The position numbers and the translations under genes are program-made. The notes beneath the pieces were generated by a model, which did no database searches, was not told where the DNA came from, and was given only the letters and a program-made list of their open reading frames with translations. A stretch of 64,000 nucleotides of DNA from contig NZ_JAGFVM010000014.1 in assembly GCF_017599325.1 (NCBI RefSeq), positions 1 through 64,000 of the forward strand. The letters run 5' to 3'. Numbering within the stretch: position 1 is the stretch's first letter; each line of letters starts with the position of its first letter. Source of the stretch: Marinilactibacillus kalidii (GTDB taxonomy: Bacteria > Bacillota > Bacilli > Lactobacillales > Carnobacteriaceae_A). Below, piece by piece: positions 18,329 to 29,417 of this stretch.

Positions 18329-19655
18329 CTTCTTCAACCCTTTCCCCCATCCACGAAACCGGGTTTGTCGTAGACAACATTTGTGAGTAGGCTGGTTGGA
18401 AGAAGTAGTCTTTTTGTTTCAACTCTTCCAGTGTTTGTTTCGTTTGAATCGCTAACGCTAATGTATTGATTTTTTCTAGAATATTCGCTTTAGAAATCAT
18501 CTGGGCACCAAGCAATAGCTTACTTTCTGCTTCATATACCCATTTGATCGTAACTGTTTCGGCATTCGGTAAACTATTTACTTTTATCTTCTGAAGCACT
18601 GTTTTGACTGCTCGGTTGGTAAATAAGCTTTCCGCCTCAGTCATTCCTGTACTCGCAATGTAATGACCAAACACATGCGTACCGATCGTTCTTAGCGATC
18701 CTTTAAAGGCTATACTTGGTTTTAACAAGTTAGCAGCCGCGACGATGCCCGTTCTGACAGCATTATTAATCAGCGGAACATATTCCCGCTCTTCTCCAGG
18801 CTCGAACATCAATTGAATACAGTCTCCTACTGCGAAGACATCTTCTGCTGATGTGCGCAGGTACTGATCCACTTTGATCGTCTGATCCATGTGCAGTTTG
18901 ATTTGTTCATCTAAGAATGTCAGATGCGGTCTAACGTTCACGCCTAATATGACGGCATCAGTTATGACCGATTCATTGCCAAGGTGGACTGTAACGGACT
19001 GTTCTGACTCTGTTTCGATAGAAGAAACTGTCTGCCGTAATTTTAAGGTGACACCCGCTTTGAGCATTGCTTCTTCCAATGGTAGTATCAGTTCTTGGTC
19101 CAGATATTTGAACAATACGTAGTCCATACTTTCAATCAATGTTACCTGTTTTTCTTGGCGTCTTAAAAGATCAGCGGCTTCTATCCCAACCTGTCCACCC
19201 CCAATAATCGTAATGTGCTGACTATCAGCTACTTTTTCCAAAGCAGCTTGCGCTTCGTGGTATCGCTTATATTTCAGGACACTTTCGTGATGGCTACCGG
19301 TAATTTTTTCAGATAACTGTCTTGAGCCCGCTGCGATGATCAGCTTATCGTAAGACATGATGTCTTCATTCTCAGCAGCCTGATAATGAACAAGTTTTTG
19401 TTTCGTGTTTAGTTTTTTTACTGTAACCCCTAAATGATAGTGAATTTGCTCATTGTCTAATTGCGCTGTTGTCACAAAGCGTGCTTCATTCAAGTCTTTA
19501 ATTTTATTGTCCCAGTACAAATGTAGACCATTAGGAATATATCCTAGTGTCGTTTGTTTTTCCAGCAGGATTATCGTTGCCTGAGGATGCTTTTTCCGTA
19601 CTTCTAAAGCAGCGGCTATCCCTGCAAACGAAGCACCTATAATGACTACTTTCAT
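18318..19655 (-). CDS. FAD/NAD-dependent oxidoreductase of the Nox/Npr/CoADR group, lacking the redox Cys
   Basis: A 445-residue flavoprotein with FAD motif VVIIGASFAGIAAALEV at the N-terminus, an NAD-binding motif ITIIGGGQVGIEAADLL (about 152-168), and the second FAD motif VFAVGDCIQLM (about 270-280). Length and order fit NADH oxidase, NADH peroxidase and CoA-disulfide reductase. All of these use a Cys at position 42-43; here Asn42 stands there (GYIPNGLHLY). So peroxide or thiol chemistry of the usual kind is unlikely, and the true acceptor is unknown. It is read upstream of, and overlaps, the Mga-type regulator gene. The frame is intact and the other motifs are well kept, which argues for changed function rather than decay. 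Confidence 0.85.
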   Translation of the reverse strand: MKVVIIGASFAGIAAALEVRKKHPQATIILLEKQTTLGYIPNGLHLYWDNKIKDLNEARFVTTAQLDNEQIHYHLGVTVKKLNTKQKLVHYQAAENEDIMSYDKLIIAAGSRQLSEKITGSHHESVLKYKRYHEAQAALEKVADSQHITIIGGGQVGIEAADLLRRQEKQVTLIESMDYVLFKYLDQELILPLEEAMLKAGVTLKLRQTVSSIETESEQSVTVHLGNESVITDAVILGVNVRPHLTFLDEQIKLHMDQTIKVDQYLRTSAEDVFAVGDCIQLMFEPGEEREYVPLINNAVRTGIVAAANLLKPSIAFKGSLRTIGTHVFGHYIASTGMTEAESLFTNRAVKTVLQKIKVNSLPNAETVTIKWVYEAESKLLLGAQMISKANILEKINTLALAIQTKQTLEELKQKDYFFQPAYSQMLSTTNPVSWMGERVEEDEN

Positions 19656-19768
19656 TCTGTTACTCCTTATTGATCGATTTTAGGTAAGTATAACATAGCT
19701 TTGTCTCCTTTAAGATACAGGGCGCTATTTTGAGTGCTATCAAATCGTGAAAAGTGGTTAGCTTAATT

Positions 19769-20041
19769 TTATTTGTTTCTATGCAATTGGACATACCGAT
19801 ATATGTATTCTATGAACGTAACGCCTAAAAGAATAAATCCAATGATTAACAGAAATCTACCCAGATCTGGATTTATCGCGGCATCTCTTTGCGCTTGTCT
19901 CAACTGTTCTTCAGTTGATGTATTGTAGTCTTGAATGGGTACGAGTATATCCCATAGTAACCAACCAGTGATGATACTAATCATTGAAATACTTAGGCTG
20001 ATCATCAATCTTTTATTGTGCTTATGCCTCATTGATTTCAT
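19769..20041 (-). CDS. Small two-helix membrane protein
   Basis: A 90-residue protein with a basic N-terminus (MKSMRHKHNKR), hydrophobic segments at about 13-32 and 62-79, and a polar QLRQAQRDAAINPDLG loop between them. I do not recognise a family. The start is the ATG 9 bases after AAGGGG. It stands alone, with no clear terminator and no informative neighbour. The 290 bases beyond it, up to 20335, show no gene or clear signal. Confidence 0.7.
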   Translation of the reverse strand: MKSMRHKHNKRLMISLSISMISIITGWLLWDILVPIQDYNTSTEEQLRQAQRDAAINPDLGRFLLIIGFILLGVTFIEYIYRYVQLHRNK

Positions 20042-20335
20042 CGTAACAATCCCCTTTTTATTTATCATCTTAAAAGTATTTTACCGCTTAAATTTAAAAT
20101 TAACTGTAATAAAACACAGCTAAGCATGTTTGATGATCGCTTAAGTTGCTTGGCCACTTCAAAGAGTCTAAGATAAATCTATGGCTAACCTTTTTTAATC
20201 GTTTTTCGTAGTTATAGCAATCGTTCTCTAGTCAATAATCAAATGATTATTTCGCGGCTTTGTCTTCAATTGCACTACTTCAAAAAGCACGCTTTATTAC
20301 TGCTAGCATAAATTTTAAAAGTGAGGATTTATTAA

Positions 20336-20884
20336 ATGATTTACTTTATTGCAGATACCCATTTCCACCATAAAAACGCCATAACCTTTGGAGATCGTCC
20401 TTATCAGGATGTAGCGGATATGAACCAACAGTTGATCGAGAATTGGAACAGTGTGGTTCAGTCGCCAAAAGATGAAGTCTATATTATCGGTGACTTCCTA
20501 TCTCGAGGAACTGGTGAACAAGCGAATACAATTTTAAGTCAACTTCGCGGGAAAAAATATTTAGTCAAAGGAAATCATGAAAGTTATTTAAAAGATAAAG
20601 ATTTTGATGCTAGTCACTTTGAATGGATCAAAGATTATCATACACTCAAATATTATAAGAAGAAATTTGTCCTCTTCCACTACCCTATTCTGGAATGGGA
20701 TGGTTATTTTAGAAGTGCTATTCATTTATACGGTCATGTTCACAATACACGGACAGCACACTTTGATTCTATTCTAGGACCTCGTGCTGTCAATGTCGGC
20801 GTGGATTTGATTGATTACAAACCAATCAGCATTGATGAGGTGATGGCTTTAGTTGATAGTCGGCTGAATATTGATCCGCTTTGA
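20336..20884 (+). CDS. Metallophosphoesterase
   Basis: A 182-residue calcineurin-like phosphoesterase of the small YfcE/MJ0936-type. All metal motifs are present in order: DTHFHH near the N-terminus, GDFLSRG, GNHES, HYPIL and GHVHN. The likely reaction is hydrolysis of a phosphodiester or phosphomonoester with two bound metal ions; the substrate is not known. Cytoplasmic, no signal. Single gene with a terminator at 20922-20963 shared with the converging beta-glucosidase gene. Confidence 0.9.
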   Translation: MIYFIADTHFHHKNAITFGDRPYQDVADMNQQLIENWNSVVQSPKDEVYIIGDFLSRGTGEQANTILSQLRGKKYLVKGNHESYLKDKDFDASHFEWIKDYHTLKYYKKKFVLFHYPILEWDGYFRSAIHLYGHVHNTRTAHFDSILGPRAVNVGVDLIDYKPISIDEVMALVDSRLNIDPL

Positions 20885-20921
20885 TATATTCATTGGTTCG
20901 TTCCAATCTTTCCATACAATA

Positions 20922-20963
20922 AAAATACCCGAAAGCTATCTATTGAATGGCTTTCGGGTATTT
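20922..20963. terminator. Shared convergent terminator
   Basis: Stem AAAATACCCGAAAGC / GCTTTCGGGTATTTT with a 13-base loop, T-rich on both sides. It serves the phosphoesterase gene and the beta-glucosidase gene. Confidence 0.9.
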
Positions 20964-20981
20964 TATTAGGATGTCATCACT

Positions 20982-23640
<2,659 letters not shown>

Positions 23641-23693
23641 TTATGCTCAATCATTATCGTTTCAAAATTAGTGCGCTTACATAATAAATTTAA

Positions 23694-23768
23694 ATTGTAT
23701 GGGTATAATATCGCTTCCACAGTTCATATTATAATTATACCCATACAATTTGTCAATACCCATATAAT
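23694..23768 (+). promoter_or_regulatory. Operator repeats between the GntR gene and the beta-glucoside operon
   Basis: ATTGTATGGGTATAAT (23694-23709) and ATTATACCCATACAAT (23734-23749) are a perfect 16-bp inverted repeat. A third half-match, ATACCCATATAAT, lies at 23756-23768. They sit between divergent genes and overlap the likely promoters, as expected for sites of the encoded GntR/UTRA repressor. Confidence 0.75.
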
Positions 23769-23819
23769 TAAAATGTGTTATACTAATTCAAAGAACACTC
23801 AGAAAAAGGAGACTTTGCG

Positions 23820-24524
23820 GTGAACAAATACCAAGCGGTTGCTCAAGAGATTAATCAACTGATCCAAAAAAACAATTTGTCTCAAGGAGATAAGCTTCCT
23901 ACCTTGAATGATTTGGCTGAAGAATATCAAGTTAGTAAGAATACCATTATTAAAGCAGTTGAAATGCTTGAATCCCATGGTATCGTGTATCAAGTTAGAG
24001 GTAGTGGCACTTATGTGCGTGGCCGTTACAGAAAAGGCTATGTCAATCTCACCGACGTTCATGGCTTTCAAAGTATTTTCAAGGAGTTTAATTTATCATC
24101 AGGTGTCATCGAGTTAAAAGAAATCATACCCGATGAAAATATCGCAGAAGTACTGAAATTAAAGGAAAACGAAACAGTCTATTACCTGAAAAGAGTTCGT
24201 CAGATTGAATCTCGTCCACTTTGCGTTGAGGAATCATACTATAATAAGTCTTATGTTCCTTATTTAAATGAAGACATCGTTCAACATTCAATCTTCAGCT
24301 ACTTAAGAGATGATTTAAAAATAGACATTAATTTCTCGGATTTCTTTTTGCGTTTAGGCAAATTGGATGAAGAACAAGCTCGCTACCTCAATTTAAACCC
24401 TCAAGATCCTTCTATTGATATTGAATCTATCTATTATTTGAATAATGGACAACCTTTTGATTATTCTGTCATCAAATATCATTACGAAGAGGCTCAGTTC
24501 TTTATGCAAGGGAATAAATTGTAA
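23820..24524 (+). CDS. GntR-family regulator with UTRA ligand domain
   Basis: A 234-residue repressor-type protein. The N-terminal winged helix (1-68) shows the GntR pattern LPTLNDLAEEYQVSKNTIIKA and GIVYQVRGSGTYV. Residues 85-230 are a UTRA effector domain (YYLKRVRQIESRPLCVEESYY is typical), which in this subfamily binds phosphorylated sugars. It is divergent from the EII/beta-glucosidase operon and likely represses it until a phospho-beta-glucoside appears. Start is GTG with AAGGAG about 10 bases upstream. The inverted repeats at 23694-23768 are the probable binding sites. A terminator at 24571 follows. Confidence 0.92.
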   Translation: MNKYQAVAQEINQLIQKNNLSQGDKLPTLNDLAEEYQVSKNTIIKAVEMLESHGIVYQVRGSGTYVRGRYRKGYVNLTDVHGFQSIFKEFNLSSGVIELKEIIPDENIAEVLKLKENETVYYLKRVRQIESRPLCVEESYYNKSYVPYLNEDIVQHSIFSYLRDDLKIDINFSDFFLRLGKLDEEQARYLNLNPQDPSIDIESIYYLNNGQPFDYSVIKYHYEEAQFFMQGNKL

Positions 24525-24570
24525 GCGATCATCCCTTCATACGCAATGCATCACTATTTAAAGACAAAAA

Positions 24571-24613
24571 AATACCTATCGGAAAATCATCGTTCTTCCG
24601 GTAGGTATTTTCT
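24571..24613. terminator. Convergent terminator after the GntR gene
   Basis: Stem AATACCTATCGGAA / TTCCGGTAGGTATT with a loop of about 10 bases, followed by TTCTATTT. It is shared with the small gene at 24616. Confidence 0.85.
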
Positions 24614-24615
24614 AT

Positions 24616-24804
24616 TTATCTATCAACCGATTTATTATCTCGAATATCGGATAGTGTGTCGGCAATGCGCTGTAATTTTTTATTTTTTTCTTTTGTTAGC
24701 TCAACCATCTTATGACACAGAACGATAAAATAAATCACCACGGCTGGTACACCAATATAAAATGCGATAATAACAAGCGGTAAAAAATAATCCAAAAAAA
24801 ACAT
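24616..24804 (-). CDS. Small single-pass membrane protein
   Basis: A 62-residue protein with one long hydrophobic N-terminal segment (about residues 2-30) and a charged C-terminal helix (KMVELTKEKNKKLQRIADTL) that could form a coiled coil. I do not recognise a family. GGAGG lies 7-8 bases before the ATG, which makes it convincing despite its size. It converges on the GntR gene over a shared terminator. Nothing nearby indicates a job. Confidence 0.65.
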   Translation of the reverse strand: MFFLDYFLPLVIIAFYIGVPAVVIYFIVLCHKMVELTKEKNKKLQRIADTLSDIRDNKSVDR

Positions 24805-25041
24805 TTCAAAACCTCCATTAAGTATTTTGAATACATACTGCTGACATTAAAACAGATTTAATATAAAACAACTGTTTAGTTACTTTACCCTTTGATAAAG
24901 CCTATTTTTTTGATTCTATTAAGAAAATCGGTAATGCATAAGACCCGATCAAGAGCAGCCCCCAATAGAAAAACGCAAAGAATATACTTGTTTAATTCAT
25001 TGGGGGAATGCTTTTAATTCCTTATAATGAAAGATTACCTC

Positions 25042-25965
25042 TTAATGTTTTTTCAATAACAATTGATCAATAAAGTGATCGGTTGTTTTGTGTACGATCA
25101 TATCTGCTCTGAACCGCGTGGGTAAAATGAACTCTTCCAAATTCTTTAGATTGACTGCTTTCCAAACACCACGTGCCATGTCGAAGGCTTCTTCTCTATT
25201 TCCAGTAGCAAGTTCATAATAATAGTTTGTCGGATCCTGGAAGGCCGTATCCAACAATAAACCGAATCGTTCCAAATACCATTTCTCGATCCGTTCTGGT
25301 TCAGCATCTACATAAAAACTGAAATCGAAAAAGTCACTGACAAAAATTTTCTCATTTGCAGGCAACTGCAAGACATTGATCCCCTCTACGATCAAAATAT
25401 CTGGTTGGTCGATCACCGCATATTTATCTGGAATAATATCGTAGTATTTGTGCGAATAAACCGGTACTTCTATGTTTCGACGACCACTTTTCACGTCCCC
25501 CATGAAGCGAATCAAGCGCTGCATGTCATAACTTTCGGGAAACCCTTTGCGATCCAAGCTGTCTTTCTCTTCCAGTACCTTATTGGGATAAAGAAAACCA
25601 TCTGTTGTGATCAAATCAACTTTTCTATCCGAGTAAGCCCGTGCCATCATTGTCTGAAGCAATCGCGCAAGTGTACTTTTTCCAACAGCCACACTCCCAG
25701 CAATTCCAATAATATACGGATCTTTTCTAGCAGGCTGGTTCAGTAATGTTTTCATTTCACGCTGACGATCATCATAATGTTTGATATGCGTATGTAGAAT
25801 TTGCAGAATTGGGACATAAATTTCTTTAACATCTTTCATAGAGATACGGTCATTCAGTGAGCGCAAAGATTCCAACTCTTCATCCGTTAGTGTTAATCGC
25901 GTATGTTCATTTAATGCTTTCCATTCATCTCGGTCAATAATATAAAATGTATCTGATTCTTGCAT
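25042..25965 (-). CDS. coaA: Pantothenate kinase, type I
   Basis: Phosphorylates pantothenate with ATP, the committed step of coenzyme A synthesis. The 307 residues carry the P-loop GIAGSVAVGKST (about 93-104) and the type I signatures LITTDGFLYPN and KGFPESYD, and DPTNYYYELA near 255; length is normal. Ribosome binding site GCGGAGG, ATG start. Single gene. The 8-bp inverted repeat downstream (24958-25006) has a long loop and no T-run, so I did not call it a terminator. Confidence 0.97.
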   Translation of the reverse strand: MQESDTFYIIDRDEWKALNEHTRLTLTDEELESLRSLNDRISMKDVKEIYVPILQILHTHIKHYDDRQREMKTLLNQPARKDPYIIGIAGSVAVGKSTLARLLQTMMARAYSDRKVDLITTDGFLYPNKVLEEKDSLDRKGFPESYDMQRLIRFMGDVKSGRRNIEVPVYSHKYYDIIPDKYAVIDQPDILIVEGINVLQLPANEKIFVSDFFDFSFYVDAEPERIEKWYLERFGLLLDTAFQDPTNYYYELATGNREEAFDMARGVWKAVNLKNLEEFILPTRFRADMIVHKTTDHFIDQLLLKKH

Positions 25966-26265
25966 GCGGTTTATGCCTCCGCTTCTATTAGTCTTTTGTC
26001 GTGTTCAAGTTTACCAAATTTTTTCGTTATTGACTATCTATATTCTAATAAACAGTTTACTTCCTTCAATAAAAACCATCTTTTTGAACACTCGCACTGA
26101 AAAGAGAACGTATAATTGAATGAATAACGGATTCTTTATGTATTTTTAAATTAATATTGGTACGATATAGTGGAGTCTAACAGTCAAGTATAGTACGATT
26201 GTAGTACAGTCTTTACGAACAATAGAACATTAGATACATTAAAGTATTTACGAGGAGTGGACACG
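25966..26265. other. Divergent intergenic region, coaA / mevalonate operon
   Basis: Three hundred bases without a gene. It should hold the promoters of both operons. A TATAAT at 26111-26116 on the + strand is the best -10 candidate for the mevalonate genes, but its nearest -35-like TTGAAC lies 21 bases away, too far for a confident call. No riboswitch or repeat is evident. Confidence 0.35.
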
Positions 26266-27219
26266 ATGAAAACTCTCTCCGATCAAGCCATTGGAACGGC
26301 TCACGGAAAGATCATATTAATTGGAGAGCATTCTGTGGTTTACAATAAACCCGCAATCGCCCTCCCTTTCCCAGCAGCCCATGTAGAAGTCACCATAGAA
26401 TCCATTTTAGGAGATAGTGAAATCCACTCAAACTACTATGAGGGGCCACTTTCTAGTGCACCCGTTTCATTAGAGAATCTTACCAAAACGATAGAAGCCA
26501 TTTGCTTGGATCTTGGATATGCATTATCCGGTATGCGTATTGCTATTTCTAGCCTGATTCCCTCTGAGCGAGGAATGGGCTCAAGTGCAGCAGTCGCTTC
26601 CGCGCTCGTTCGTGCGTTATTCAACTTTTTTGAACAACCACTCGCATACGAACAATTGCTTCATTATATTGGTATATCAGAAAAAATTGCTCATGGTAAT
26701 CCGAGCGGTCTTGATGCTCGTGTCACGAGTGGAAACCAACCGCTGTTTTATACAAAATCTAAGACACCAGAGCCTTTTGATTTCCATTTGACTGGCTACT
26801 TGATCGCTGCCGATACGGGTCTTAAAGGACAAACGCGCGAAGCTGTTCAAGATGTAGCGAGTCTCCTCAAAAAGTCTAAACGGAAAACAAGATTTTTGCT
26901 GGATTCTCTTGGCAAGCTAACTGTTCAAGCGAGAGTGGCCATCGAACAAGACGACATTGCCGACTTAGGTAGAATTCTTACAAAAGCACATCACCACCTA
27001 GCTGACCTAACTGTCAGTAATGACAAACTCGATCAACTTGTTAAAACAGCCATTGAACATGGTGCTTTAGGCGCAAAATTAACGGGTAGTGGTCGTGGCG
27101 GTTGCATGATTGCTTTAACGAAAACGTTTGGCCAAGCCAAGCACATTGCAAATGAATTAATGAAAAATGGAGCCGTTGAGACATGGATCCATTCACTAGG
27201 AGCAGATACAAATGAGTAA
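26266..27219 (+). CDS. mvaK1: Mevalonate kinase
   Basis: First phosphorylation of mevalonate in isoprenoid synthesis. The 317 residues are of the GHMP kinase fold: the N-terminal GKIILIGEHSVVYNKPAI motif, the ATP loop in PSERGMGSSAAVASAL (about 95-110), and the C-terminal KLTGSGRGGCMIAL motif. The start is ATG 8 bases after GAGGAG. It overlaps the start of mvaD by 8 bases, so translation is coupled, and it heads the operon mvaK1-mvaD-mvaK2-fni. The order is that usual in Lactobacillales. Confidence 0.97.
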   Translation: MKTLSDQAIGTAHGKIILIGEHSVVYNKPAIALPFPAAHVEVTIESILGDSEIHSNYYEGPLSSAPVSLENLTKTIEAICLDLGYALSGMRIAISSLIPSERGMGSSAAVASALVRALFNFFEQPLAYEQLLHYIGISEKIAHGNPSGLDARVTSGNQPLFYTKSKTPEPFDFHLTGYLIAADTGLKGQTREAVQDVASLLKKSKRKTRFLLDSLGKLTVQARVAIEQDDIADLGRILTKAHHHLADLTVSNDKLDQLVKTAIEHGALGAKLTGSGRGGCMIALTKTFGQAKHIANELMKNGAVETWIHSLGADTNE

Positions 27220-28183
27220 ATGGGTTCGCGCACATACAAATATCGCCTTGATCAAATATTGGGGTAAAGAAAATGAAGAACTGATCATCCCAAAAAATAA
27301 TTCTTTATCACTTACACTTGATGCCTTTTATACAGACACAAAAGTGACGTTTGATGCTACTTTGACAGAAGATCAGTTAGTGTTAGACGGTGAACAGCAA
27401 GCCAGTGGTGTATTAAAAAAAGTTTCTACTGTTTTAGACCTTGTCAGAGAACAAGCCGGAATCAAAACATTCGCACGAGTAGAAAGTATCAATTATGTTC
27501 CTACTGCAGCAGGTCTTGCTTCTTCTGCTTCAGGACTTGCGGCACTTGCGGGTGCAGCTAGCGAGGCAGCTGGACTGACATTATCCAAAAAAGATTTATC
27601 TCGCCTAGCGCGTCATGGCTCTGGTTCAGCTTCTCGCAGTATCTTCGGTGGTTTTGCAGAATGGGAAAAAGGCACAAATGATGAAGACTCTTTTGCTACG
27701 CCAGTAGATGATGCCAGCTGGGATATCGGTATGCTGTTCATCATCGTCAAAGATGCGCAAAAAGATGTATCTAGCCGAGACGGTATGCGTCGTACCGTTG
27801 AAACGTCTCCTTTTTACGCGGGCTGGTTAAATACACTCGACCAAGACTTAAGTGACATGAAGCAAGCAATTAAAGAACGGTCTATCAAAAAGGTTGGGAC
27901 GATCGCTGAACGTAATGCGTTGAAAATGCACGCTACGACTTTAGGAGCTAACCCGCCCTTCACTTATTGGTCGGCTGATAGCATGAAAGCTATGGATGCA
28001 GTCCGTTCAATCAGAAAAGAAGGCTATGATGCTTACTTTACAATGGATGCTGGTCCAAATGTAAAAGTCATTTGTAGACAAACAGACATGTCCGCAATTA
28101 AAGAACAACTAATCACTTATTTTGATGAAGAACAAATTATTTCAGCTAAGCCTGGTCCAGGCATACATGTCAGAGAAAACTGA
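27212..28183 (+). CDS. mvaD: Diphosphomevalonate decarboxylase
   Basis: Converts mevalonate diphosphate to isopentenyl diphosphate with loss of CO2 and ATP use. The 323 residues start with WVRAHTNIALIKYWGK, the family's N-terminal signature. The phosphate-binding region GLASSASGLAALAGAA (about 105-120) and RHGSGSASRSIFGGF (133-147) are in place, as is the catalytic Asp in FTMDAGPNVK near 288. It overlaps mvaK1 by 8 bases and precedes mvaK2 by 80 bases with no terminator between. Length and motifs are normal. Confidence 0.97.
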   Translation: MSKWVRAHTNIALIKYWGKENEELIIPKNNSLSLTLDAFYTDTKVTFDATLTEDQLVLDGEQQASGVLKKVSTVLDLVREQAGIKTFARVESINYVPTAAGLASSASGLAALAGAASEAAGLTLSKKDLSRLARHGSGSASRSIFGGFAEWEKGTNDEDSFATPVDDASWDIGMLFIIVKDAQKDVSSRDGMRRTVETSPFYAGWLNTLDQDLSDMKQAIKERSIKKVGTIAERNALKMHATTLGANPPFTYWSADSMKAMDAVRSIRKEGYDAYFTMDAGPNVKVICRQTDMSAIKEQLITYFDEEQIISAKPGPGIHVREN

Positions 28184-28263
28184 TCTTCGTTTTCTTTTTT
28201 CATAACAAAAATCCAAAGGATACTACTTCTTAAAGAAGGGGTCCAAAAAAAGGAACGAATTGA

Positions 28264-29340
28264 ATGAATCAAGTAGAAGCCTCGGCTCCTGGAAAACTTT
28301 ATATTGCCGGCGAATATGCCGTCGTTGAACCTGGTCACCCCGCTATCTTAGTTGCCGTCGATCAGTTTTTGACGGTCAAAGTTCGTCCATCGGAAACGGT
28401 TGGTACCATCCACTCTTCCCATTATTCGAGTATTCCGCTGCAATGGACGAGAGAAAATGGCAAGTTGATCGTTGATGAACGAGAAAATCCTTTTCACTAC
28501 CTTCTTGCGGCCATTGATTATACAGAGCGCTACGTAAAAGAATGCGGAAATGAATTATCTATCTATCATCTCGCGGTCGAAAGTGAACTTGATAGCGCAA
28601 ATGGGCTGAAGTATGGTCTTGGTTCTAGTGCAGCTGTTACCGTTGCAACGGTGCGTGTATTATTAAAGTTTTACGGTATGAGTGAATCAGATGAACTCGT
28701 TTTTAAACTTTCTGTCTTAGCTCACCTCTCCGTTAAAAGTAACGGTTCTTTTGGAGATATTGCTGCAGCTACTTATACTGGCTGGCTAGCCTACAGTAGC
28801 TTCGACCGTGAATGGGTAAAAGCAAAATTAAATACACACAGCATCCAATCCATCGTAGCACTAGACTGGCCTGCTTTTATGGTCGAAAAACTGACACCAC
28901 CAGATAATTTAAAATTGTTGATCGGGTGGACTGGTTCACCAGCGTCAACGACTGACCTGGTCGACCAAGTAAAGGCTAAACGAGAAGCCAAAGCACAAAG
29001 TTATCAAGCGTTTCTTGCCGAAAGCAAAGCTTGTGTAGAACAGATGATTCAAGCGTTTCGTAGTGGCTCTCTTCCAGATATTCAAATAGCGATTCGCAAG
29101 AACCGTCACATTTTGAAAACAATGAGCGACAGCACCGGCGTTTCAATCGAAACAAGTACACTAGCCCAACTCTGTGAGGATGCTGAATCTTATCAAGGTG
29201 CAGCCAAGTCATCTGGTGCAGGTGGTGGCGATTGCGGTATTGCTTTATTTGACCGTGAATCAAGCCTTATAGATCTTGTTTCTAAATGGGAAGCGCATCA
29301 GATCACTTTATTACCGCTACAAGTTTATACACGTTCATGA
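28264..29340 (+). CDS. mvaK2: Phosphomevalonate kinase
   Basis: Second phosphorylation of mevalonate. The 358 residues are of the GHMP fold: APGKLYIAGEYAVVEPGHPAI at the N-terminus, KYGLGSSAAVTVATVRVL (about 118-135) as the ATP loop, and SSGAGGGDCGIALFD near 318-332 as the third motif. It is distinguished from mvaK1 by length and by the EPG start. ATG with AAGGAA upstream. It is the third gene of the operon, followed 77 bases later by fni. Confidence 0.96.
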   Translation: MNQVEASAPGKLYIAGEYAVVEPGHPAILVAVDQFLTVKVRPSETVGTIHSSHYSSIPLQWTRENGKLIVDERENPFHYLLAAIDYTERYVKECGNELSIYHLAVESELDSANGLKYGLGSSAAVTVATVRVLLKFYGMSESDELVFKLSVLAHLSVKSNGSFGDIAAATYTGWLAYSSFDREWVKAKLNTHSIQSIVALDWPAFMVEKLTPPDNLKLLIGWTGSPASTTDLVDQVKAKREAKAQSYQAFLAESKACVEQMIQAFRSGSLPDIQIAIRKNRHILKTMSDSTGVSIETSTLAQLCEDAESYQGAAKSSGAGGGDCGIALFDRESSLIDLVSKWEAHQITLLPLQVYTRS

Positions 29341-29417
29341 TAAACTGGTATTGGATGCAACATTAAAAGATTCGATGGTACTGAATCTTTTCAAACTGAT
29401 ATATTGGAGCAGAAACG

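Noticed and set aside
18318-19655. Naming the flavoprotein gene nox, npr or cdr
   Set aside because: The family's redox-active Cys42/43 is Asn, so none of these activities can be assigned.
24958-25006. Inverted repeat CCCCCAAT / ATTGGGGG downstream of coaA
   Set aside because: Eight base pairs with a loop of over 30 bases and no T-run on either strand; not enough for a terminator or structured RNA call.
26190-26215. TAGTAC-type repeats before mvaK1 as an operator
   Set aside because: Short, imperfect and not placed around a convincing promoter.
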